Origin: JBBIJH01 sp037446075
Lineage (GTDB): Bacteria; Bacteroidota; Ignavibacteria; UBA10030; JAHEZR01
DNA: 16,312 nucleotides
Reading direction: 5' to 3'
Assembly (NCBI GenBank): GCA_037446075.1
Contig: JBBIJH010000051.1
Coordinates: forward strand, 1 to 16,312
Under the pieces are notes generated by a model. That model was given only the letters and a program-made list of their open reading frames with translations. It was not told the DNA's origin and did not search any database. The position numbers and the translations under genes were made by a program. Each line of letters begins with the position of its first letter. Positions within the stretch are counted from its first letter, which is position 1. Shown piece by piece: positions 1 to 6,409 of this stretch.

Positions 1-1
1 T

Positions 2-226
2 TCTTCGGTACTTGTTGAGGGAGGGCAGTGGGTGTTCTCGGAATTTGTCCAGCACAGACTCGTGGATAAGATATACCTCTTTGTTGCCCCGAAGTTACTG
101 GGTTCTGGGCTTCCGGCCTTCGGTGAGCTTGGCTCAAGTCCCGGATACTGGAAATGCACGATGTCCAACGTTGAAGTGGTGGGAACGGACCTCCTGATCG
201 AAGCATATATGGGACGAAGAAGGTAG
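2..226 (+). CDS. ribD: RibD C-terminal end (diaminohydroxyphosphoribosylaminopyrimidine deaminase / reductase), 5'-truncated by window
   Basis: The last 74 codons of an open frame enter from the left edge and end at TAG (224-226), followed at once by TAA. The visible residues include SVLVEGGQWVFSEF and LVDKIYLFVAPKLLGSG. This is the typical end of the RibD reductase domain, with the VEGG turn followed by a VD(K/R)-FVAPKLLG stretch. RibD deaminates and then reduces the pyrimidine intermediate in riboflavin synthesis, using NADPH for the reduction. The N-terminal zinc deaminase domain lies outside the window, so I cannot tell a bifunctional RibD from a stand-alone reductase. The following ribE, 45 bases downstream on the same strand, supports a riboflavin operon. 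No FMN riboswitch is visible in the part shown. Confidence 0.9.
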   Translation, partial: SSVLVEGGQWVFSEFVQHRLVDKIYLFVAPKLLGSGLPAFGELGSSPGYWKCTMSNVEVVGTDLLIEAYMGRRR

Positions 227-271
227 TAAAAAAGGGTTGGACCAGGGGCTTCGTTTGATTGGCATAGGATA

Positions 272-886
272 ATGTTCACTGGAATTGTTTTGGGAACGGG
301 AAAGATCAAGTCGATCAGACGGTCGGGAAGGGCTGCCTCTTATGTCATCGACGGCAAGTCGGTTGGCTCCAAGCTACGGACGGGCGGCAGCGTGGCAGTG
401 AACGGGGTTTGCTTGACTGTTGTGAAAAAGCGAGGGAGGGTTTTCGAGGTGCAGGCGGTGGAGGAGACTTTGAGAAAGACGAACCTCGGTCTGCTAGAAC
501 CTGATGACCACGTGAACCTCGAGCTGCCTCTTTGCGCCAGTGATCGGCTGGCTGGCCACCTTGTTCTCGGCCACATTGACGGGGTGGGGGAGGTGGCCTC
601 GATCAAGCGGCTGAAAAAGAGCTGGATGTTTCGGATTACCGTGCCGAAGAGATTCTCACGCTATCTCATCCCGACCGGTTCCATCGCCGTTGACGGCGTG
701 AGCCTCACCGTAGCTCGACTCGAGGATTCATCGATAGGAATTGCAATCATCCCTCACACTATGGAGGTTACCCGATTCAAGTACCTGAAACCAGGCGACC
801 GGGTGAATCTGGAGTTTGATGTTCTCGGCAAGTACGTCGAGCGTTTCCTCAGCAGCAGGAACATGCGAAACAAGATCAGACGTTGA
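272..886 (+). CDS. ribE: Riboflavin synthase alpha subunit
   Basis: This 204-residue protein begins with MFTGIV, the near-invariant N-terminus of riboflavin synthase. It contains two homologous lumazine-binding halves, roughly residues 1-95 and 96-200. Each half carries the same signature: SVAVNGVCLTVV in the first and SIAVDGVSLTVA in the second. GHIDGVGEV opens the second half. The enzyme is cytoplasmic and dismutates two 6,7-dimethyl-8-ribityllumazine molecules into riboflavin and a pyrimidine that is recycled. Length is normal for the family. The ATG has a modest AGGAT purine stretch just upstream. It follows ribD by 45 bases, and the next gene starts 16 bases after its stop, so co-transcription is likely. 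Some species name this gene ribC. Confidence 0.97.
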   Translation: MFTGIVLGTGKIKSIRRSGRAASYVIDGKSVGSKLRTGGSVAVNGVCLTVVKKRGRVFEVQAVEETLRKTNLGLLEPDDHVNLELPLCASDRLAGHLVLGHIDGVGEVASIKRLKKSWMFRITVPKRFSRYLIPTGSIAVDGVSLTVARLEDSSIGIAIIPHTMEVTRFKYLKPGDRVNLEFDVLGKYVERFLSSRNMRNKIRR

Positions 887-902
887 TAGAAGGGTAAAAA
901 AC

Positions 903-1667
903 ATGGGGAGAAAGCTCTATTATCAGGTTCAAGATATTCCCTCGAATAGAATCTCGGATGAACAGTGGGAGGGCATTCTTCGTCTGCAGAGATGGTACAA
1001 CTCGGAGTTTGTCTGGACAGGAGGACGGCTGGCATTCAAGATGTATGCAGTTTTCCCGAACTGGGAATATCTCAGCCTCGACAGGGAAAGTTATTGGTCT
1101 GCCTACAGAAGAAGGTCTCGTGAATTGCGCAGCTCTTTGCGAAACGAGAATGAGGTCATCAAAGCGCTTGAGCAGGAAAAGTTAATCGTGGTGAAGAAAG
1201 GGGGTTACTTGGAAGATTCGCTCGCGAGCGGATTCACGAAAGTAGCAGGAAACGAATTCAATGCCTATCTCGTTTGTGAGTTCATCCTCAAGGCGTCGAA
1301 GATTTCTCCAGACTGTGAATTCCTGCTCTGGGATCAAGGCAACTTCATCAAATGCCGAAAGGTTTACATCAAACACGGAAAGGTCAAAGTAAGAATAAGA
1401 GACTCGCGCCGGGGCGATCGAATCCGGGATATGATTGAGAATCGTCATGTGTTCTCCATCGTTGATCCAGAGAAGTACAATGAGTTTCCAACGTTTCGAA
1501 CTGTGGTGGCAGGTTTCACAGAGATGGATGCGACAGAGAGGCGGGCGATCGTGAATGACTGGAACTGGCTGGGATTCAGCAGCGGCTACGATTTGAATGG
1601 AGATGACTTGAAAGGATACAACCTGAATGAAAAGGTCGAGCAGTTCGAGCTGGAGACGGTAGGATAA
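903..1667 (+). CDS. Unrecognised protein, 254 residues, between ribE and secG
   Basis: I do not recognise this family. I chose ATG 903 because GAAGGG lies 8 bases upstream (889-894) and the gene then starts 16 bases after ribE. An in-frame ATG at 816 would overlap ribE by 71 bases and add an unlikely Ser/Thr-rich leader. The product looks soluble, with no signal peptide or membrane span. It is rich in aromatic and charged residues (QRWYNSEFVWTGGRLAFKMY, NWEYLSLDRESYWSAYRRRS), with a mixed-charge, probably helical stretch around residues 60-100. The C-terminus carries three units of a five-residue periodicity, YDLNG-DDLKG-YNLNE, similar to pentapeptide repeats but too short for a repeat domain. 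Codon use looks like that of its neighbours. The ORF is intact and has a good ribosome site, so it is very likely a real gene. Its position suggests co-expression with riboflavin genes, but no function can be assigned. Confidence 0.85.
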   Translation: MGRKLYYQVQDIPSNRISDEQWEGILRLQRWYNSEFVWTGGRLAFKMYAVFPNWEYLSLDRESYWSAYRRRSRELRSSLRNENEVIKALEQEKLIVVKKGGYLEDSLASGFTKVAGNEFNAYLVCEFILKASKISPDCEFLLWDQGNFIKCRKVYIKHGKVKVRIRDSRRGDRIRDMIENRHVFSIVDPEKYNEFPTFRTVVAGFTEMDATERRAIVNDWNWLGFSSGYDLNGDDLKGYNLNEKVEQFELETVG

Positions 1668-1700
1668 ACCGTGAACGGTTGCTTTTGCAAGCCTTTTTGG
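1667..1700 (+). terminator. Possible weak terminator/attenuator hairpins before secG
   Basis: Directly overlapping the stop codon of the unknown gene is a perfect palindrome, AACCGTGAACGGTT (1667-1680). It is followed by a second short hairpin, GCTT-TTGC-AAGC (1681-1692), and then CTTTTT. A second T-run follows a few bases further on. The stems are short (5-6 and 4 base pairs), so termination may be partial or absent. This is a structural reading only. Confidence 0.35.
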
Positions 1701-1757
1701 TTACATTTTTTGCAGAGTTGATTACTGTTACCGATCAGATGCCAGAGAGGGCGTGAA

Positions 1758-2105
1758 ATGTTCAGCTTCTTGGTAGCCATAGAGGTCATCATCAGTATCT
1801 TCCTCATCATCGTGGTGCTGATGCAAGCAAGCAAAGGTGGTGGGTTGGCAGGGACATTCGGAGGAGCGAATATCGGAGCAGTCTTCGGGGTCCGCCGCAC
1901 TGCGGACTTTCTAAGCAAATTGACAACTGCTCTTGCTGTTGCATTTCTGCTCTTGAGCTTGGCCATCAACTACTTCTTGCCAGGAAGAACTGGCTCGACC
2001 GAGAGCATTATTCAAAGAGGTGCTTCACAGCAGCAATCAGTCCCGCCCCCAAAACTCCCGCAGCAGACCTCATCTCCCGCGGCAATTCCGTCGCCACAGA
2101 AGTAA
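1758..2105 (+). CDS. secG: Protein translocase subunit SecG
   Basis: This 115-residue membrane protein has two hydrophobic helices (about residues 3-22 and 54-74). They flank the cytoplasmic loop LMQASKGGGLAGTFGG, the hallmark of SecG (usual form LLQ-GKGAG-GASFG). SecG sits beside SecYE in the inner membrane and assists SecA-driven export. The ATG at 1758 follows AGAGAGGG at an appropriate distance. After the second helix comes a Gln/Pro/Ser-rich low-complexity tail of about 40 residues (QQQSVPPPKLPQQ and beyond), which is common and variable in SecG. A tRNA gene follows; a tRNA downstream of secG is a familiar arrangement (for example secG-leuU in E. coli). Confidence 0.95.
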   Translation: MFSFLVAIEVIISIFLIIVVLMQASKGGGLAGTFGGANIGAVFGVRRTADFLSKLTTALAVAFLLLSLAINYFLPGRTGSTESIIQRGASQQQSVPPPKLPQQTSSPAAIPSPQK

Positions 2106-2207
2106 TGGCTTCAGAGTGTATAACGCCATCAGCTCAAGTGGCATTGCAGCCTTGCCTGTGATCGGATTAGTTCGGGAGTTGGAAGAAATCGATCTAATGA
2201 AGCGGTC

Positions 2208-2280
2208 GCACCCATGGCTCAAATGGTAGAGCAACTGACTCTTAATCAGTGGGTTCCAGGTTCGAGTCCTGGTGGGTGCA
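2208..2280 (+). tRNA. tRNA-Lys (anticodon CTT)
   Basis: All four arms fold by eye. The acceptor GCACCCA (2208-2214) pairs with TGGGTGC (2273-2279), and the discriminator is A2280. The D stem is GCTC/GAGC (2217-2220 and 2229-2232). The anticodon stem is ACTGA/TCAGT (2234-2238 and 2246-2250), around the loop CTCTTAA with anticodon CTT at 2241-2243. The T stem CCAGG/CCTGG surrounds TTCGAGT. A CUU anticodon reads AAG, lysine. The CCA end is not encoded (the next bases are CAA), so it must be added by a CCA-adding enzyme. I see no clear promoter in the 102 bases after secG, so processing from a secG transcript is possible. Confidence 0.96.
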
Positions 2281-2362
2281 CAAAGCTCTTGACCACCTAC
2301 AAGAGCCATTTGGCAGCGTTCGTCAAACCCGTGTCGGTCTGGACAAGCGCAAAGACGATCGG

Positions 2363-3382
2363 ATGAGAAGTTGGCTTGACGAAGATTCGAGGCTCAGGAA
2401 GGAATACCGCGCATTAAGTTCACAAGCCGGTCTCGTTGACCGCTCCCACCTTACGAAAATCAGGCTACTTGGCTGCGATAGCTTCGACCTCCTCCAACGT
2501 ATCTCAACGAATGACCTTAATGTCCTCTCACCCGGAGAAGCCTGTAGTACTGTTCTCACGACCGAGAAAGGAAGGATCATTGATCTCCTTACGGTGTACC
2601 GGTTCAGTAAGGAGGCTGGAGTTCTCCTCTGCCATGCTCCTGCCCAGCGAGTGCTCGATTGGGTAAGGAAATTCATCGTAATGGATGATGTCCAGGTCCG
2701 AGACGAGAGTGAAGAACTTGGAGTGCTTTCCATCATCGGCCCTGAGTCCGGGAGGGTCTTGCAGCAGGTGTTGAAGGTTCCGCTGATGGGAGCCGAAGGG
2801 GGAAGTTTCAGGCAGCATGTCATCGCAGGCGTAGAATTCGTCGTTCTTCCTATTGATCCTGAAGGGGGGTCGGGTTATAATCTGCTTGCCCAAGCCAAGG
2901 CTTGCCCCGGCCTGCTTCGTTCCATTCTCGCTGTGAGCGGAGCTTTTGGACTCATCGAGTGCTCAACGCAAGCTCTGGATGTGGTAAGGATCGAGAGAGG
3001 GGTTGCCATTTATGGATGCGACTTCACCGAGGAGGTTAATCCCCTCGAGGCGGGCCTGGAAAAATATGTCAGCTTTACCAAAGGGTGCTATGTTGGCCAG
3101 GAGGTCATTGCTCGACTGGAAACTTATAAGAAGCTTCAGAAGAGAATGATGGGATTGAGACTTCCTGGGTCGACTGAAATCGATTCTGGAAGCACCATCT
3201 TGTACCAGGGTAATGCGATTGGTGAGGTTAGAAGCAGCACTTACTCTATCGCTCTTGCAAAGACCCTAGCTCTTGCTTACATTCGAAGTCAATGGGCGGA
3301 CAGCGGTCGAAAAGTCAGCGTCATGCAGAGCGGTGAATCAATCGAGGGTGAATTGGTTGAACTGCCACTGGTTCAAGTGTAA
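2363..3382 (+). CDS. ygfZ: YgfZ/GcvT-like folate-binding protein
   Basis: This 339-residue protein has the GcvT/aminomethyltransferase fold typical of YgfZ. The diagnostic YgfZ signature KGCYVGQE is intact at residues 240-247, with the conserved cysteine, preceded by the usual YGCDFTEEVNPLEAGLE stretch. YgfZ proteins bind tetrahydrofolate and help maintain or repair certain iron-sulfur enzymes, including radical-SAM tRNA-modifying MiaB. I chose ATG 2363 because the longer open frame runs back into the tRNA-Lys gene, and homologues begin near the segment SRLRKEYRALSSQAGLVD. The ribosome site there is weak. The next gene starts 4 bases after the stop, so this is the first gene of a compact cluster that runs to 6375. 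It is not GcvT itself: the glycine-cleavage partners are absent and the cysteine signature is YgfZ-specific. Confidence 0.88.
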   Translation: MRSWLDEDSRLRKEYRALSSQAGLVDRSHLTKIRLLGCDSFDLLQRISTNDLNVLSPGEACSTVLTTEKGRIIDLLTVYRFSKEAGVLLCHAPAQRVLDWVRKFIVMDDVQVRDESEELGVLSIIGPESGRVLQQVLKVPLMGAEGGSFRQHVIAGVEFVVLPIDPEGGSGYNLLAQAKACPGLLRSILAVSGAFGLIECSTQALDVVRIERGVAIYGCDFTEEVNPLEAGLEKYVSFTKGCYVGQEVIARLETYKKLQKRMMGLRLPGSTEIDSGSTILYQGNAIGEVRSSTYSIALAKTLALAYIRSQWADSGRKVSVMQSGESIEGELVELPLVQV

Positions 3383-3386
3383 GGCG

Positions 3387-3899
3387 ATGGAAACGTTCCT
3401 GCGTCCGACTGGCAGCAAGGAAGAGATCTACAAAGAAACGCTGAAACAGCTACATTCACTGCTAGCCGAAGAGAGTGATGTCGTTGCTAACATGGCAAAT
3501 ACCACTTCACTTCTCAAATTGAATTTTGGTAGCTATTCTTGGGTTGGATTCTACCTCATGAAGAATGGCCGGTTGGTTCTGGGACCTTTTCAAGGAAAAC
3601 CGGCCTGTGTAAGCATAGAAGTTGGAAAGGGAGTCTGCGGCACGGCCGTGTCGCTTAAGAAGACGCTGATCGTGGAGGATGTAACACGTTTTCCGGGCCA
3701 TATCGTTTGCGATCCCTCCTCAAGGTCTGAAATCGTCGTGCCCATCTTTGTCCAAGGGGAGGTTGTGGGGGTTCTGGACGTTGATAGCGAAGAGCGTGCA
3801 AACTTTGACGAGATTGATGAGCACTACCTTGGGCAGGTGGCAGGGATGATTGCTGACATGTTTGACTCGGCCTCAGGGAGCAGGAAGGAGCCGGAGTGA
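3387..3899 (+). CDS. msrC: Free methionine-(R)-sulfoxide reductase (GAF-domain fRMsr)
   Basis: This single GAF-domain protein of 170 residues reduces free methionine-R-sulfoxide in the cytoplasm, normally with thioredoxin. The three family cysteines are all present: C74 (QGKPAC), C84 (GKGVCGTAV) and C108 (HIVCDPSSRSEIVVP). Their spacing of 10 and 24 residues is the same as the C84/C94/C118 set of the E. coli enzyme. SYSWVGFYL near residue 49 is also typical. The upstream open frame is longer, but it would overlap ygfZ by more than 100 bases. ATG 3387 follows the ygfZ stop by 4 bases and gives the normal family length. The gene overlaps the next one by 4 bases, so the two are probably translationally coupled. 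The preserved cysteines exclude a purely sensory GAF protein. Confidence 0.93.
   Translation: METFLRPTGSKEEIYKETLKQLHSLLAEESDVVANMANTTSLLKLNFGSYSWVGFYLMKNGRLVLGPFQGKPACVSIEVGKGVCGTAVSLKKTLIVEDVTRFPGHIVCDPSSRSEIVVPIFVQGEVVGVLDVDSEERANFDEIDEHYLGQVAGMIADMFDSASGSRKEPE
3885..3890 (+). promoter_or_regulatory. Ribosome binding site that fixes a GTG start
   Basis: A strong AAGGAG lies 5 bases before GTG 3896, inside the end of the fRMsr gene. No ATG sits at a suitable point near the conserved N-terminus of the dehydrogenase, so this site supports the GTG start and the 4-base overlap. Confidence 0.75.
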
Positions 3900-4636
3900 G
3901 TTCTGGTGTCGTTCTCATCACGGGATCAGGTCGACGCCTGGGGCGCCGTATCGCCCTTGCTCTTGCTGAAGAGGGATTCGACATAGTTGTGAATTATAAT
4001 CAGTCGGAGCAAGCGGCAAAGAGAACATGTTCGGAGATCATCGGGATTGGTCGACAGGCAGTCGCAATCAAGGCGGATATATCAGTACCTGCTGAGGTTC
4101 AGGAATTGGTCCAGAAAACCTTGCACAAGTTCAAAAGGTTAGACGTACTGATCAATAATGCTGGAATCTACACGCGAAGCCTTTGGAACGAGATCAATCC
4201 TTCCATATGGGCAGAGACACTCGATGTTAATATGACTGGAACGCTTCTCTGCACGCAGGCCGTTGCTCGGGAAATGTGGAAGCAGGGAGGAGGCCGAATA
4301 ATCAACATCGCCTCAATCGGTGGCATCCAAGCGTGGCCGAGGCATATCCCATATAGTGTCTCCAAATCTGGCGTCATTGCTTTGACAAGATGCTTTGCGA
4401 GGGCACTCGCACCTCGCGTGATGGTCAACGCGGTTGCCCCTGGGACAATAATCCTGGAAGGAGAGGAGAACGCAGACATTCAGCACATTTCAGTCGATCG
4501 CATACCGTTGGGTAGATATGGTGTACCCAGTGACATCACCTCCGTTGTGCTGTTCCTGGCGCAGAGTGCACCATACATCACGGGTCAGATTTTTGCCGTG
4601 GATGGAGGGCGGTCCATCGATTTTCTCACTTCATGA
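3896..4636 (+). CDS. Short-chain dehydrogenase/reductase with pteridine-reductase-like motif
   Basis: This 246-residue classical SDR starts at GTG. It has the nucleotide-binding motif TGSGRRLG (9-16), the structural NNAG motif (87-90), and the catalytic residues S140, Y153 and K157 (PYSVSK). FAVDGG near the C-terminus is typical of FabG-like members. The motif fits TGxxxRxG, which marks pteridine reductases and FolM-type dihydromonapterin/dihydrofolate reductases, rather than the TGxxxGxG of most SDRs. The arginines after the glycine also favour NADPH. Because it sits next to a folate-binding YgfZ-like gene, a pterin or folate substrate is a reasonable inference. 3-Oxoacyl-ACP reductase-like or sugar-alcohol dehydrogenase activity cannot be excluded. 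SDR membership is certain; the substrate is not. Confidence 0.9.
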   Translation: MSSGVVLITGSGRRLGRRIALALAEEGFDIVVNYNQSEQAAKRTCSEIIGIGRQAVAIKADISVPAEVQELVQKTLHKFKRLDVLINNAGIYTRSLWNEINPSIWAETLDVNMTGTLLCTQAVAREMWKQGGGRIINIASIGGIQAWPRHIPYSVSKSGVIALTRCFARALAPRVMVNAVAPGTIILEGEENADIQHISVDRIPLGRYGVPSDITSVVLFLAQSAPYITGQIFAVDGGRSIDFLTS

Positions 4637-4661
4637 ATCACTAAAGGATTGGATACTCAAG

Positions 4662-5513
4662 ATGAAGCCACAAAAGCCATGGCCTCTAAAGGCATATAAG
4701 AATCTTGAATTCCTGACGAGCTCGGACGCCCGCTCAATCCGGATACTTGCTGAGTTCGAAGAGCCACTCTCACGATTCCGGCAGCTTGGAATCAAGGACA
4801 CGATCGTCTTTTTCGGGTCCTCGAGGATTCTTCCACGGCCTAAGGCTCTAAGACGTATTAAAGAACTGGAGCTGCAGCTAAAGGCGTCAGGCCATTCTGC
4901 GTCGTCGAAGAAAAGGCTACTTGAGGAAGCGAGTGTCGACTTGGAAATGTCCCGATACTATGAGGAAGCAGTAGAGCTTTCCAGATTGCTCACGGAGTGG
5001 TCTCTGAGTCTGACTGGTGACCATCGGTTCGTGGTTTGTTCTGGAGGAGGTCCCGGGATCATGGAAGCGGCAAACAAAGGAGCACGACTTGCCGGGGGCC
5101 CGACGATCGGGATGAATATAAGTGTTCCGTTTGAACAGGTGCCCAACGACTTCATTCCTCGGATGTACTCATTCGAATTCCATTACTTCTTCATGAGAAA
5201 GTTTTGGTTCGTATACCTAGGCAAAGCGCTCGTGGTCTTCCCCGGAGGCTTCGGAACAATGGATGAGCTCTTTGAGGTCCTAACCCTCTTGCAAACAGGA
5301 AAGATTAAAAAGAAGATGACCGTGGTAATCTACGGCAAGGAATACTGGGACAAGGTAATTAACTTCAACGCGCTGGTCAAATTCCACACGATCCGTCCGA
5401 GGGACCTCCGGCTGTTCAGATTTGCTGATAGCCCAGCCGAGGCGTTCGAGTATCTAAAGAGCCAGCTGACGAAGAATTATCTGGGAAGTTCGCCCAACAA
5501 GATCACGCTATGA
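4662..5513 (+). CDS. LOG-family (TIGR00730-type) Rossmann-fold protein, probable nucleotide 5'-monophosphate nucleosidase
   Basis: This 283-residue protein carries the LOG motifs GGGPGIMEAANKGA (128-141) and PGGFGTMDELFEVLTLLQTGK (194-214). The latter contains the PGGxGT...E active-site signature, with E202 present. Members were once called lysine decarboxylases. Characterised ones hydrolyse the N-glycosidic bond of nucleoside monophosphates, releasing cytokinins in plants or bases in bacteria. The protein is longer than the roughly 190-residue plant-type LOG, with an N-terminal extension including FFGSSRILPRP and a helical section (60-120). This matches the longer bacterial subgroup. I chose ATG 4662; the longer frame would overlap the SDR gene. 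AAAGGA lies somewhat far upstream (4643-4648). It is spaced 25 bases from the SDR and 16 from the next gene. Confidence 0.87.
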   Translation: MKPQKPWPLKAYKNLEFLTSSDARSIRILAEFEEPLSRFRQLGIKDTIVFFGSSRILPRPKALRRIKELELQLKASGHSASSKKRLLEEASVDLEMSRYYEEAVELSRLLTEWSLSLTGDHRFVVCSGGGPGIMEAANKGARLAGGPTIGMNISVPFEQVPNDFIPRMYSFEFHYFFMRKFWFVYLGKALVVFPGGFGTMDELFEVLTLLQTGKIKKKMTVVIYGKEYWDKVINFNALVKFHTIRPRDLRLFRFADSPAEAFEYLKSQLTKNYLGSSPNKITL

Positions 5514-5529
5514 AATCTAGGCATCAATC

Positions 5530-6375
5530 ATGGATGTCTCGGAGATTCGTTCACTCCTAAAGCTGCTCGACGATGAGAACTCAGAGATAGTCTCTGTGGT
5601 CCGCCGAAAGTTATTGGAAGGGGGAGTTGGTGCGATCCCGATTCTCGAGGACGCTATCCCTGCAGCGAATTCAGTCCTGAAAGATCGGATTCAGTCAATC
5701 GTTGCGGAAATCGTTGCTTCAGACGTGAAAACTCAATTGATGGAGCTTGTACACACACCCGGAGATATCGACCTTGAGTCAAGCGCCTTGCTGTTAGCTC
5801 GCTATGGATATCCCAATGAAGATCTTCGCTGGTGTAGCAGATTGCTGGATGAATACGCGCACGAGCTTGACTCAAAACTTGATACTCACAACGACCCAAT
5901 TGAGATCCTTTCCGTCATAGTTCGCTTCTTGGGGGCAGAGAAACGCTTCAGGGGGGACATGGAAGATTATTACAATCCGGACAATAGCTACCTCAACAGG
6001 GTATTGGAGAAAAAGACCGGCCTTCCAATTTCTCTATCTACCATTTACTTGCTCGTAGCGAAGAGGTTAAATATCCCTCTTTACGGGGTCGGAATGCCCG
6101 GGCATTTTCTAATAAAATACCGTGTGGGCGAAGAGGAAATCTTCATTGACCCTTTTAAGGGCGGGAAGTTGCTCTCGCGGAACGATTGTCGCGAATTCCT
6201 AGAAGTGACAGGACTAGGGTTCCGAGAAGAGTTCCTCGAGACGGTAAGTCACCGGCAGATGGTGGATCGGATGATCAGGAACTTAATCGTGGCGTATCGG
6301 CAGCGGGGGGAGTTGCAGCACGTGGCCGCTTTGCGAAACCTCCTCGAGGTGATCCAAAACAAGGAAAGGAGTTGA
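5530..6375 (+). CDS. SirB1-family transglutaminase-like protein with helical N-terminus
   Basis: This 281-residue protein has an N-terminal helical region (about 1-60) that reads like HEAT-type repeats, with LLKLLDDENSEIVSVVRRKL as the clearest unit. A transglutaminase-like core follows. The SirB1/UPF0162 signature is clear: NSYLNRVLEKKTGLPISLS (152-170), LYGVGMPGHFLIKY (184-197) and FIDPFKGG (205-212). H192 and D207 occupy the usual His/Asp positions, but a Ser-Leu-Ser stretch replaces the catalytic cysteine expected of a true transglutaminase, as is usual in this family. Enzymatic activity is therefore doubtful and the role is unknown. It is the last protein gene of the cluster starting at 2363. 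Its stop codon overlaps the -35 box of the ssrA promoter. Confidence 0.85.
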   Translation: MDVSEIRSLLKLLDDENSEIVSVVRRKLLEGGVGAIPILEDAIPAANSVLKDRIQSIVAEIVASDVKTQLMELVHTPGDIDLESSALLLARYGYPNEDLRWCSRLLDEYAHELDSKLDTHNDPIEILSVIVRFLGAEKRFRGDMEDYYNPDNSYLNRVLEKKTGLPISLSTIYLLVAKRLNIPLYGVGMPGHFLIKYRVGEEEIFIDPFKGGKLLSRNDCREFLEVTGLGFREEFLETVSHRQMVDRMIRNLIVAYRQRGELQHVAALRNLLEVIQNKERS

Positions 6376-6400
6376 TTTTTCTTAGCGGTGTGAGTATATT
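6372..6400 (+). promoter_or_regulatory. Sigma-70-type promoter of ssrA
   Basis: TTGATT (6372-6377) and TATATT (6395-6400) are separated by exactly 17 bases, and the tmRNA 5' end at 6410 lies 10 bases after the -10 box. The -35 box overlaps the TGA stop (6373-6375) of the preceding gene. The match in sequence, spacing and position makes this the best-supported promoter in the window. Confidence 0.75.
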
Positions 6401-6409
6401 AAACATCAA

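Noticed and set aside
227..271. FMN riboswitch before ribE
   Set aside because: The gap is only 45 bases with no conserved RFN elements; any riboswitch would lie upstream of the window.
816..902. Longer start for the unknown gene at ATG 816
   Set aside because: It would overlap ribE by 71 bases and lacks the ribosome site that precedes ATG 903.
2249..2362. Upstream extension of the ygfZ frame into tRNA-Lys
   Set aside because: The frame runs through the 3' half of a well-folded tRNA, and the added residues do not resemble YgfZ.
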